This document shows, piece by piece, positions 36,529 through 47,290 of a stretch of 64,000 nt of DNA. Source of the stretch: Atopsyche davidsoni (lineage: Eukaryota; Arthropoda; Insecta; Trichoptera; Hydrobiosidae). Made by a program: the position numbers and the translations under genes. The DNA lies in contig JAILWY010000027.1 of the NCBI GenBank assembly GCA_022113835.1, positions 3,474,501-3,538,500 of the forward strand. The letters are read 5' to 3'. Under the pieces are notes generated by a model, which had not been told where the DNA came from, searched no databases, and was given only the letters and a program-made list of their open reading frames with translations. Position 1 is the first letter of the stretch; every line of letters begins with the position of its first letter.

Positions 36529-36738
36529 TTACTAATATGATTAGGCACATTAGTTCGTACATAGAAGATGATTTAAAGAAACTCTGGCCGGTGTACTAAC
36601 CCTTGTACTAAAGGCTTGTAAGCCAGGGGATGTGGGTTCAAATCCCACAGAAATCACGATGATATTTTTCTGAGAGTTTCTTTAAATCATCTTCTATATA
36701 TGAACTAATGTGCCTAATCATATTAGTCAAAAAATAGA
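36529..36738 (+). mobile_element. Fold-back tRNA-derived SINE with 15-bp target duplication
   Basis: The exact 15-mer CATGCGAATTTATTA flanks it at 36514-36528 and 36739-36753, the long duplication expected from LINE-driven insertion. Inside, the tRNA-like part (GGGTTCAAATCCCAC, B box) and 3' body run on + and end CCTAATCATATTAG at about 36726. The left end, 36532-36584, is an inverted copy of that 3' body (arm CTAATATGATTAGGCACATT and on). So the element begins and ends with the same sequence in opposite orientation. Confidence 0.85.
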
Positions 36739-36820
36739 CATGCGAATTTATTAATTTGAATTTTCGTTTATTTTCAAGTTGAAGTTTTTAAAGCTACGTT
36801 TTTATGTTGGATTAAGCATA

Positions 36821-37141
36821 TTCTTCTTCATCAAGTGCTCTTTTCTCACTGTGCATATACTCTTAGTGAGCCAGTGTTAGTGTTAGTGTAGTACTCGTAA
36901 ATCCCCGGGTCCTTCTATACCGTAGTTTTATATTGGTTTTATATCTGCGTATTGCTGCTGCCCAATAGTATTATTATATAATCTTTTCTTTACAAAGCTC
37001 TGGCGTTTAGATCTGATACTACTTCTGCAGCAAGCTACGGAAACAGTAGTACCTCGACAAGGTACTCCCAGAGCACATTCCTCCACAATCATTCCAAGTC
37101 CACTGCTCCATTACCGATCCTTTCCACAAGCTCAGGGAACA
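36821..37141 (-). mobile_element. GAA-tail family, reversed copy
   Basis: Starts TTCTTCTTCATCAAGTGCTC (tail reversed). It then carries GGTCCTTCTATACCGTAGTT, TATTGCTGCTGCCCAATAGT, TTCTGCAGCAAGCTACGGAA and CATTCCAAGTCCACTGCTCC, all reversed matches to 35173-35531. The head meets the head of the next copy. Confidence 0.8.
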
Positions 37142-37428
37142 AAACTCTGTTGCTTGTGTTGCCATTTCGTATCTTGAGCATTTGTAAAACTTGCTACAGA
37201 AGGAGTATCAGATCTTGATGCTAGAGCTTTGTAAGGAAATAATTATATAAAAATGCTATTGGGCAGTAGCGATACGCAGATTTTTCCTTCTAATATAAAG
37301 CTAGGGTGTAGAAGGACCCGGGGACCCACTACACTATTTTCCCCTTAAAAAACCATGAACACTGGTTCAGGATGAGTATACGCTCAGACCCAACCTTCTC
37401 TGAGGAGAGGCACCCGGAGAAGAAAAAA
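37142..37428 (+). mobile_element. GAA-tail family, forward copy, head-to-head with the previous
   Basis: Starts ACTCTGTTGCTTGTGTTGCC, skips about 90 bases of the family middle, and continues GCTACAGAAGGAGTATCAGA, CTATTGGGCAGTAGCGATAC, AGAAGGACCCGGGGACCCAC, then CTCTGAGGAGAGGCACCCGGAG and a purine tail. With the reversed copy at its left it makes a large inverted pair. Confidence 0.8.
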
Positions 37429-38979
37429 AAAAACTAATTTAAATATCACTCGCATTGAACTGACTACATAAAATCATTTAGATTACAAGAAAACACCTTA
37501 ATATTAAAAAATCTAAAAAAAATGATGTGATCATATTAACAACGAACGAGTTAATTGATAGATTCAAATTTCAGGTTCTGCGTCACGATTTCCGATTACT
37601 ATTTCAATTATTAAACTATTTTATATGGTAATAAAACGAAACGACAGGCCACAAAACAGAAATAAGATCATATGCGACAAAAAGCATAATTTTGGTTGCG
37701 AGTCATACATATCGTTATGTAATAATTCCAATAACTCTAAAAAAAAAACATCTTTCGGATGCCAGATTTTTCTTATTACAAGAGTTTTCCTTGCGTCTTT
37801 GAAAGCGATAATAAACATTGATAAGAAATAAAATAAGATAATAAGTTTTAGCGAGGGATGAGGGATTGAAAGTTTTCGGGAATATCTGATATGAAATGAG
37901 AAAGTTTTTGTTTATTGTACCGAGGTATAACTAAAGATATGAGTTGGTAAATAAGCTGGAAGCTCGGAGAAAGATTTCCGATAACCTCAAATTCGTTGGT
38001 AAATAAAGTAAAGATGGCACCTTCCTCAGTCAAAAACACGGGGATGTTTTTTTTAATAATTAAAACCTGGGCACGTATAAGGCTCTTTATGAGATCTCTT
38101 TGAGATATTTTCCAGTATCATCCCGCAAACGTCTGGCACACAAGAGATTGATCAATATAAGTTATTTTTGTGCTGATACATGAGTTTTCAAAACCTATGT
38201 CAAAATCTACAGAAGGTTATGTATATTTTATTATAAATTTATTAAATTCACTAGTTTTTATCTCTAAGCAATTCATGCGTCGCGATACAACCGACAACAG
38301 AACCTTACTTAGACAAAACTATAAAAAAATACATAAAATAATAAGACGCTATTGGCTAATTACAAATCTGTTATTTTGCAGCTTGTGTGGCAGTTTATAC
38401 ATATATAAAATAATGAAAAAAAAACAATGGTTTCACAAATCGCTTGAATTCTGAGATCCCATATGAAATCAAAAAAACTAAAATAAAGCCTTTCATGAAT
38501 CGCTTGATTGTCGTTTTAACGGCCGAGTCCCGAGGGTGGCATTATAAATTAGCACTCTGTCAACGGATTAGCAGTCACTTAGGGGATGGAGTTGCTTTGT
38601 TCCTCACACACTTCCGTCGACTGGCGAACTTTTCCTCCAAAAATAAATAATTTACGACCGATCCGCACAAACGTCGTGTTTTTTTTTTTCCTTCCCGGAT
38701 AAGTTTGTCTCGATAGCGGAATTCTGCCAATGTAGCGAAAGTGTGACACTTCATGTACAACGAAAGATTGTGTGGAATTGTAATTTATTTACGCTTTAGT
38801 AATGTAAATGTGTTTTTGGTGCACCGTACACACTCGAGACTACAAGAATCAAACATAAAATAATATAATTAATGTCTTTAAGAAATATTATTGGTCCTTT
38901 AAAGTGAATAAACATGAAAACTTACAGAAACAAGTGTAACTGAAATAGTCTCAACTGCTATTTACTTAAATTAATACAA
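37429..38979. other. Intergenic stretch
   Basis: AT-rich; no gene is recognised. Open frames at 37621-37831 and 38170-38454 have A/T-driven composition and no family feature. A GC-richer patch lies at 38520-38640. Confidence 0.5.
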
Positions 38980-39230
38980 ATGAGAAAATCTTACACAGAA
39001 AGCGGAAAAAAGCGTAAGGTCTCCTTTTTTGGTCACATTTTTCGAATTAATAAATATGGCATTTGGAAAAATCGAAAGAAAAAGGAGAAAATTTACGTGG
39101 ATGCGGAATTCACGACAGTGGCTGGAAGTTGGAAGCAGGGCCGAATCAGTGAGACTGTCCTAGGATAGAAATATACTCGATGAAATGGTCGCCAGCCTCC
39201 AATGAGGAGAGGCACAAGAAGAAGAAGAAT
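38980..39230 (+). pseudogene. Non-LTR retrotransposon 3' end (C-terminus and GAA tail)
   Basis: The frame 38980-39168 reads KKRKVSFFGHIFRINKYGIW, resembling the basic, FFGH-containing C-terminus that follows the reverse transcriptase in many insect LINEs, then TTVAGSWKQGRIS. It is followed at 39181-39226 by GAAATGGTCGCCAGCCTCC, GAGGAGAGGCACAAGAAGAAG. No reverse transcriptase remains: 5'-truncated, as usual for LINE copies. The best reference copy for the tail family in this window. Confidence 0.7.
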
Positions 39231-39332
39231 ATTTAATTACAATCATTTCAAAAAAAAAATATATAAAATTGTTTTAAATAATAATTGTTAAAATCATTAG
39301 TCATTTCAGTTATTTCTGATTTGTTAATATTT

Positions 39333-39380
39333 TACCAAACCTCACTCTGCTTGAAGATGCCAACGTAGTATGTTGGCAAA
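39333..39380 (-). repeat. Short dispersed repeat F, copy 1
   Basis: ACCAAACCTCACTCTGCTTG then AAGATGCCAACGTAGTATGT is the near-exact reverse of 57640-57687. About 48 bp and of unknown origin. Confidence 0.65.
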
Positions 39381-40789
39381 ACTATTCACATCAAAAAGTT
39401 TTAAGTGGGTAATAACAAGGTACATCGTTTTTTTGTTTTATTTTAATATTATTAATTGTCCCATAAATCAATCGAATATCTATTAATATATAAGAAATAG
39501 TATATAAATTTAGTACACGTCAGTTTTTATTTTTATTTTTTAATTCAACTGAAAGTTTTAATTAAAAGGGTGACCAGAGCAGTTGTACTTTGGTGTGAAT
39601 AATGTTTACCCTAGAGTCCGCAATGACTCGTACAATCAATCTCGTTGAAACAAGCCCAGGTTTCAACGTTCATTGTTCGTTCAACTTAATTTAGAGCAAC
39701 TTGAAACTTAACTGAGCCTGGCCGAGGATTGTGCTGAAAATAAATTGTATTCACCGGCTTTTGTTCCCGAGCTATTTAACGAATACAGGTGAGAAGTCTT
39801 ATGAACTTGAAACTGCGTATCGGTCGCGATTAAGTCCGATTTTTATTGTTTTTCCCCTGAACAATGAAAGGGTTGTTGTAGGCAATTGAAATGTTTAGGT
39901 AGGTTTTAGCTGCTTTTGTTTATTAAAGGGTAGTAAGCCCCTATTAAGTCTGCCCTTAAAACAGCAGCGAGGCTGTATCAGCAGCCTACGTGAAAAATGA
40001 GCTAGTAAATTAAGATAAGTACTGGTTGATAAAGCTAATCGCTTTTTGCCGATGTTCCTCTCTGAATATATTTAGATTCATTTTCATTCTATGATATTCG
40101 AGATTATAACTACCTCACTGTTAATAATTTATATGCGTAAGTATAATATTAATAAAAATAATATTTTTTTATTTAGATGGCTTACTTTAAAAATCAGCGA
40201 AAAATTTGTTGCAAGAGTATTCATATTATACTGTAATGATTATCAAGAAAGCAAAACATTTTTGATGAATCCGCCAAGTCGGAGTGAAATCCGTCATCAT
40301 ATAAATAGGGTAATTATACACGAGATAACTTGACTTAATAATTCCCATCATTCATCAGAAAGCCAAGTTTTTCAGAATAAATACGCGCTTAAGGGCGAAG
40401 TTCTCGTTTACGCAATACTAAAATCTTTGCATAGTAATTATTAAAAAAAAAAAAAAACAGCCCTATGGTATATATCTATATGATTTTATGGTGCCTCTTC
40501 TCTAAGGCCAGTCTCAAGAATATATATATAGCTTGACAAAAATAATTTTGATCACTATACAACGCAAAATTAAAACGCTCGGGTTTTTCATTGCATGAGA
40601 CTTTTGATTTACTGTACCTAGAGAAATGCAGTTGTACTCTTTTTCCGTTCTACCCGCTTGGTTTCTGATTCTCGTTGAATTATACTACAGCTTGGTAAGC
40701 AGACTTTTGACTCACTATTCCATCATATATAAACAGTACACATCGTTTCCATTATAGATCATGTGAATGGTTTCTTTTCACAGTGAGTG
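39381..40789. other. Intergenic stretch
   Basis: No gene is recognised. At 40491-40530, GTGCCTCTTCTCTAAGGCC may be a reversed scrap of the GAA-tail family. GC-moderate DNA at 39600-40010 lacks a coding signal. Confidence 0.45.
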
Positions 40790-41060
40790 GCGTGTCCACA
40801 GTCCCCGGCCTTAACTCGCTAATGTCTCGCGTACAAAGCCCAGCGCCGCCGCGCGACATTAACATTGGAAGGCAGATTTAGTAGACACTCCATTGTTATA
40901 TATTCATTAGCACTCCATGTCGCTGATGAAGATTAATGTATCGTCGGGCTGAATCGGATAAAACACAACGTCAATAGTTCTCGATTATCTCGCATCTGCT
41001 CGGGGCAGTCGGCCACTCCCGCTTTGCCAAACGCCATTATTGATCTAATTGGCAAGTGAC
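40790..41060. promoter_or_regulatory. GC-richer island, enhancer-like
   Basis: GC- and CpG-containing block (AGCCCAGCGCCGCCGCGCGACATTAA) followed by clustered TAAT, ATTA and GATC-type cores: CATTAGCACTCC, GATTAATGTATCG, TTATTGATCTAATTGGCAAG. No coding frame. It has the look of conserved insect non-coding DNA, but conservation cannot be tested here. Confidence 0.35.
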
Positions 41061-41320
41061 GTAATTATGCCGACAGTAGAAAATATTATTTATATCAACC
41101 ACGACTATCACAGCTTGCAGCTAATTGGAAATTAACCTTTATTTGACGCCAAAGAGGACTCTACTGGTTACTCACCATTACGTTGTCAAATATTTTTTAA
41201 GCATGTATTGACCAGTTACAATTTGGTTGTGTCGTGACGTTTGTAGGCAGCTATAAGTTGCTGACACAACTGACAATAGAATCTTGTTGAGGGACAAGGC
41301 ATTTGATTGATGAAGATCCA

Positions 41321-41510
41321 TTATTATAATGATAAAAATACCTGTGTATTTTGTCTTCACTTTGAGATTATTAAATTTTTTGCATTACTAAAACATAACA
41401 TAACTTAGTTATGCATCTGATGATGACCTAGTCTATTTGGTCGAAACTACTAATGCAAAAAAATTAAGTGAAGACAAAATACAAAGGTACTTTTATCATT
41501 ATGACAATAG
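41321..41510. repeat. Inverted repeat with 60-base loop
   Basis: Arms at about 41321-41390 and 41451-41510: AGTGAAGACAAAATACAAAGG on the right matches, reversed, CCTGTGTATTTTGTCTTCACT on the left, and both sides extend through TGCAAAAAA and TTTATCATTAT. The loop contains GATGATGACCTAGTCTATTTGGTCGAAAC. A fold-back or MITE-like element of unknown family. Confidence 0.7.
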
Positions 41511-42182
41511 AATGTTGATATTCCTGGTAAGTAACGTTAAGTTGTTGGTAATGTGGCTATCCCATGATCGCAGGTTGTGGGGTTTACAATGTGTGGCTTA
41601 GGTGGTAGCGTACATGTATTTCTTGATTTTCGTTATTGAGTTATGCAGGGAAAATATTTCTGCACGAGTCGATGATTTACTAAGTAAAAACCATAAAAAA
41701 TACTCATATATAAAAGATCACTGTTTGCTTATTAAAAATCGGTTGCGTCAACATTGGATGTGTTTTTTTTTTTGGTATTTTTTTTTGGTTTTGGTCTAGT
41801 AAAAGAAGACGATATTGGCTAGTTACTAGTGTGTTTAAGGTTCAGTTTATTTGTTATCGAGTTACCGCGGAGTGTGCGGGCATGGCAACTGGGGTGTGGC
41901 CTCGTTAATATTGGTTTGTGCGTCCCGTGGCATTAATGCAAGTGTATCCATGAGATCGTTAAATGCCCGCTGTAATCGCCTAATCGAGCGGACCGCAGTG
42001 GCTTCAGACTTATGGGGGGTTGTCGACTGAAAGGGATGTGCAACTTGTCGGGGCAACAGGCTTCAAATAAACAAATATTCAAATTAAACGAAAGAGAAAA
42101 TGGCTTCAATTGCATCGGAAAATATTTTTAATATTTCACATGGCTTATGCTACCTGCTGAAAAATGAACATCAGATATAAAT

Positions 42183-42385
42183 GCCAGTGCTTTGTATAGA
42201 AAATATTGTATTGTAATGCTATTGGACAGCAGTAATACGTCCTTCTTTGAATGTAAAACTGTAGTTTAGAAGGACCTGGGGACCAACTATACTACTATTC
42301 ACCCTAAAAAAACCATGAACAGACAAACGTGTATTCAGTGAGATAGTTACCATTCTCCTTTGAGGAGAACCACCTGCAAAAAAAA
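42183..42385 (+). repeat. GAA-tail family, decayed copy
   Basis: CCAGTGCTTTGTATAGAAAA, TGCTATTGGACAGCAGTAAT, AGAAGGACCTGGGGACCAAC, AAAAAACCATGAACA and CTTTGAGGAGAACCACCTGC follow the order of 37142-37428. The tail has become an A run. Confidence 0.75.
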
Positions 42386-44209
42386 TGCTGTAAATAATGT
42401 AGAAAATAATTTATTATTATATACAACAAAGACTGTAGTCAAGTTCAGCAAGGCAATAAAGAAAGTGCTGATCTTATAAGTTATTTGTTATACTCAAAAC
42501 CAATTAAAATATTATATTAATATGCACTGTTGTTTTCTGCTTATTTAAATTGAAAGAAACATCTTAACGTATTTACAATAACTCTCAAATATTATATAAA
42601 CGATTTATCATATTTTTTTTTCCAAAACTGTTTATAAAAACACATTCATCTTGTCTAGTAGAAAGCTTTTGATTTAAAATAAAATGTAACTCAGAGAACC
42701 TTGAGTCCAAAAATATATATATTTTTTAATGTTACCATATATTAGTAATATATTTGTAATAAAATTTCCAGAGATATTTTGTTATAAGCCAGCCTTGAGT
42801 CTCGCTTTAAAAAGATTATTTTCTTTTTATAATTTGAATAAAGGTTTATTTATAAGGTTCTCGTATGTTATTTGTAAATATATTTTATTCGGAAAAATGG
42901 CAAGTTCTATTACTTATTTGTAAAGATTCAGAGTACAAAATTGATGAATAAATAAAAAAAATCTAGTGCTAGATTCAAGATGAAATATTTACCAGTTTTT
43001 CAGTAAAATATTCTAAACGTAAGCATTTTTATACAGAAAAGTTAATCTCATTAAATTCCAATCGAAGTATTACTAAAACGAAATTTTAAAGAAAACAACG
43101 ATGAAATAGGTTCTGTTAAGACGATGTTATTTTATTATTTAAATAGATTAAAAGTATTTAAATTAAAAAAAATGGTTGGATACTTATTTGATATATAAAA
43201 AAATAGAGAAAACATTTTTATTAAGAAGAGCTTGTAAAATATAGGATAGATTAAACGATAAAAAAATATTAAAAACTCACGTGATTTATTAGAACATTTA
43301 ACGTCTTATGCAGAGATTTGGACGAATAATAGGTAAAGAATTATGGTTTAGTAAAATTATTCTTGAATTTTGAAAAGTGCATTAGCCTTTCAGCTGAAAG
43401 TTTTCGCAGACACTAAATTATTATTATATTTATACATAAATTAGATTTATAACATTGTTCCTCTAACTCTAAGTGAATTTCTTTTTTATTTTCTTAAACA
43501 AGACACGTCGATTTCGAGCTCATTGTAATCTGAATTTCATGATCTTTATTTATAATTAATTATTGCATACAGACTTTTATTATAGTATCAGTCATAAAAT
43601 TTTATATTTGGACCATATTGATATTAAAAGGTAAATTTATTATTAGTGACACCAAAAGTAGAATCAGCTTGAAGCACAGGTGACTCGTGTGATTTGCTGT
43701 TTGTGATCAAATATATTAATATATTGTTATTAACTTTATATAATTGTTGAGAAACCACTGCATGTTAATTTAGCTCGATGTAAATAACACTGTATCGAGC
43801 GGGTCAGTAATAATTCGGTCGGTGTAACTTTGCGATAGATAATGGTTCCTGATTAAGCTTTAGATGCTTGTGAAAAAAAAAAGCTTGATATATGTACCTT
43901 GCCTTATTTTTATTACCTGAAAACAACCTCAACTTTTTAATGTATTGAATGTGTGCAACTGACTTTATAATTTCCAAATATAAAAATAATATTCTTACGT
44001 TGAATATATCTACATACTGAATTCTGGGCAGTTAATCGATTGTGTTTTTGATAATAGTTTTTATTCATATTGAGTTACAGAGTTTGTCATCAAAGAAATT
44101 CCTGTTTCTGAATAAAAGCTCAATAATCTTTATAATGCATGCTACACACGTGTACCTGAAATAGATTACTTAAAAGGCAAGTGATTAATTTCGAGATACG
44201 AGTATACCT
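42386..44209. other. Very AT-rich intergenic stretch
   Basis: No gene or repeat is recognised. There are long A/T runs throughout, and GC content is visibly lower than in the rest of the window. Confidence 0.55.
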
Positions 44210-44470
44210 ACAGGGTGTATTATAACGGCATCCGTGCAGCATCTGTGTCACAGGGTGGCGCGAAAGAGAGTGGCTTGAAATATGACAAAAAATATCCGCA
44301 ATCGATTAATGGCGAATTAATGCCGGATGATTAGTCTCTGATAAAGCCAAACTTTTCGGTGAATAAGTATCACAATATTTTTCGATGATTAATCACCCAC
44401 CTTGTGTGCGAGACCAGATGGGAGCAGGCGGAGTTTTTAATTTATTTTTGTATCTCACTGTACACGATAC
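44210..44470. promoter_or_regulatory. Island of clustered homeodomain-like cores
   Basis: Dense TAAT/ATTA sites in a moderately GC-rich block: AATCGATTAATGGCGAATTAATGCC, GGATGATTAGTC, GATGATTAATCACCC, then GGAGCAGGCGG and TTAGCGCTGCATTATGG. The paired ATTAAT spacing and lack of a coding frame suggest a regulatory element. Inference only. Confidence 0.35.
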
Positions 44471-44943
44471 ATTAGCGCTGCATTATGGTAATTTGGTTTT
44501 TTCTCTATATTTTGCAGAAAAGTGATTATCTATTTTGATTTAATTTTTTCGATCACTGTAAGCATACATGTGTGTAATCGATGCTAGTGACTTTTAATCA
44601 TTCTTTAATTTTTCTCATATGTAGTTTAGTATGTTTGTTAAACAAATTATTATTTATTTAATTTATAACGCCAGCTGCACATATGTTAATACTATTGTTA
44701 TTGGTATTAAAATCACCACTTCTAAAACGTTTATACCAAAACTTACACGTGGAAATCGATGAAGCATGTTTCCCGTAAGCTTCTTGCAGAATTCGATGGC
44801 ATTCAGCTGCACTTTTCTTCAAATGGAAGCAGAAAGCAAGAAGCAGAAGTTTGTTGCAACAATGTCCGTTTCGATTTTATACTAGTAACGTCATCTCTTG
44901 AAAATCCTTTAAATCCTAATAGATAATACTATACTATATAGAT

Positions 44944-45430
44944 CATAGGTTCCCAAACTATTTTTTCCCGTCGACCCTTTGTCGAGTTTTCCTGCTTTTG
45001 TAGACCCCTGCCTTGCTGATATTGAATTTTTGTAAAATTCATCAACTTCAAACATATTTTTGACATCTGATATAAAGGGTGCGCCATATTTTATGTCGGT
45101 ATGTAAACATTGAATATCTTTGACATTTATAAACCGATTGATTTAAATAAACATGTTGTAAAACATTAATTTAGTACAATTGTAATCATGTTTCACACTG
45201 AAACAACGCGCCGAAATAGTGACGCTGTACATTGTAAATAGTCGTTCAGTTGTGTTAACTCAACGTGCATATCGTCGAAAATATCGTGGCGAACATGGCC
45301 AATAGGATCCACTCTTGTAGACCCCCATTTACAGTTCGTGGACCCCCAATTTAATTTTTCGGTGTCATCGACCTCTTTCAGGGCAGAATCAACCCCTGGG
45401 GGTCGATATTGACCACTTTGGGAACCCATG
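44944..45430 (+). mobile_element. hAT-type element, copy 2, with exact 8-bp duplication
   Basis: Begins CATAGGTTCCCAAACTA and ends CTTTGGGAACCCATG. The octamer ATATAGAT lies at 44936-44943 and again at 45431-45438, an exact 8-bp target duplication as expected for hAT. The left (to about 45074) and right (from about 45298) parts match copies 1 and 3. The middle is replaced by a piece of a mariner-type element. Confidence 0.9.
45077..45297 (+). pseudogene. Mariner-type 5' fragment nested in hAT copy 2
   Basis: Starts GGGTGCGCCATATTTTATGT, which has the look of a terminal inverted repeat, preceded by TA. After a leader, one frame reads KQRAEIVTLYIVNSRSVVLT then QRAYRRKYRGEHGQ, resembling the N-terminal helix-turn-helix of mariner-type transposases. 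It stops at the junction with hAT sequence. The rest of the element is missing. Confidence 0.65.
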
Positions 45431-46959
45431 ATATAGATAAACGTGTTTTTCATGTTTACGTTAAGGTCACTTGCAAGTAGTTAAAATAATAATTTATGCA
45501 TATGCTTTAGAGTATTGTCACAGATTTCAGTGAGTTTCACAAATACGGCATAGTTGTTATTGCTTCCAGAGGATCGATGCAAATGTGGGAAGACAAAATG
45601 GCGGATATAAACATCTCCCGGGCCGCTGCGTCTTGCAGCACTTATCTCGAGCCTACGCGGCGCTTGAATACAAATTCTTTATATATATATATAATATATT
45701 TCGCCTACAGTAAATAATATCTCGAGGACTTGGTTATGGGGGATGCAGAAGTTCCTTCTGAAGATAAAAATACGATTTATTGTGTACGAAAGGGAATTCT
45801 GGTATGTTAAACACAACCTTGAAACAATTGGGATTCTCTTGATACTTATCGAGACTGTGGCTTACTTGAAAGTATTGTGTTGTTACATATTTGTCGGTAA
45901 GTATTATTTATTTCTCATTGATTTTATTATCTCACTACTTACATGTATCGATACTTTTTATCTACTATATTTTATTAAGTTTATCGCTAGTACATTTATT
46001 TCTAGTACATCGGTATCATATATTTTCAATTTGCTCACCTCATCAGTATATTATTATTTGTTTTATGATTTTAAAAGTATACGCAAAATAAATATAGAAA
46101 TTCATGAAATTAGTTTATTATTATTTTAGATTAACTTTCAATTATAACAATATTTCAATGATTTTTAATACATTTCTTTTATTCGGCTTCTACTACAGGT
46201 TTTCACATCAAAAATATGACTAGAAGTAGCGGAAACTTATCTTTTTAACTTAATAATTTAACAAGTTACCAAGTATGGTTGGACAGGGATGCTGCTGTAT
46301 CTATCCTTGATGTAAAATCGGTTTCTGGGTCGAATTCCATTGAAAGGTTTCGGTCAGGAGACCCAAACTAGAAAGACCGCAACCGAAGATCTGTTGTCCT
46401 TCAAAGATACGATTGTAAAGAGTACTTCATTGATGGGTTAGTTGGCCAGAAGAGTTTAAAACCAATATATGAGCATTGAATATTAAAAAAATATTGTAAA
46501 ATTAATAATATATTTGAGTTATTACTCTTACATTTATTTCGATTTTCTTCTTCAAGGTATGTTTTTTTCCCAGAAAGACAATTTTAAGGAAAACTTTATT
46601 GAAGAAGTCGTAATTAGTATAGTTAGGATATCGACTTAATGGTTTTTGAATTTATTTATTATAATTAAACTTTTTCAGATATTTCAAAAGAATGTCGGAT
46701 ATTTAATTGAATTCAAGATTTTGTAATATAATTTTGATAAGTAATCAATTATTACAATGTTGAAAAAAATATTAATTCTCACAAAAAATATTGAAATCAA
46801 AGAAAATGATGCAAATATATTTTTTATAATTATTTTATAAAATTGTATTATCCATGGTATATAATGTGTAATTTAAGCTCAAAGCTTCTAAAATATATTA
46901 TAAATTAAAACAGATTTTCAGATACACATTGAGATATTGCATCTTATTAGTTGAGTATT
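45431..46959. other. Intergenic stretch
   Basis: No host gene is supported. The 128-codon frame at 45743-46129 is hydrophobic and A/T-driven and is not called. At 46285-46455 there may be a decayed transposase N-terminus (IERFRSGDP) in one frame, too weak to name. A GC-richer patch lies at 45590-45665. Confidence 0.4.
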
Positions 46960-47290
46960 CTCCGGCAATTAAAGTCCAGCTTTCCTTAGCGAGAAGAGAA
47001 AATTAGCCTCCGAATATCTCAATTCTAGAGCCTTCACATAATCACTTGCTATAAACAAACCGGAAGCGACCCTCGGTATAATCGCAGGCGGGGTGGAAAC
47101 TAAGCTAGATTTCTTCATCCCTTAACTCGCGGTCATGGCCGTATAAATTATCCAATAGAAGTCAGTGTTAAAAGTCCCATTCTGCGAGCATTAGAGCGCA
47201 CTTAGGGAGGTCCTCACTTCTCACCCTCGTCCTAATGAATTTCAGCCCTTATTTCGTGCCCTTATTGGCGTGACAGGGTTGTGAGAAGTT
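46960..47290. promoter_or_regulatory. GC-richer island
   Basis: A 330-bp block of even composition in AT-rich surroundings, with GGCAATTAAAGTCC, GAAAATTAGCC, CCTCGGTATAATCGCAGG and GTCCTAATGAATTTCAGCCC. No coding frame. Candidate regulatory DNA by composition only. Confidence 0.3.

Noticed and set aside
36590..36665. tRNA-like sequence with a good B box (GGGTTCAAATCCCAC)
   Set aside because: No matching acceptor stem at its left, and it is part of a repeated SINE with target duplications, so it is not a tRNA gene.
40491..40530. Reversed scrap of the GAA-tail family (GTGCCTCTTCTCTAAGGCC)
   Set aside because: Only about 20 bases match and the GAA tail is absent; too short to list as a feature.
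45743..46129. 128-codon + frame with several hydrophobic stretches, superficially like a chemoreceptor fragment
   Set aside because: Composition follows the local A/T content, there is no family motif, no splice context and no repeat partner. A frame of this length is not surprising in 64 kb.
46285..46455. Possible Tc1 transposase N-terminus (IERFRSGDP and following basic residues)
   Set aside because: A stop interrupts it at once, no inverted ends were found, and the similarity is too short to support.
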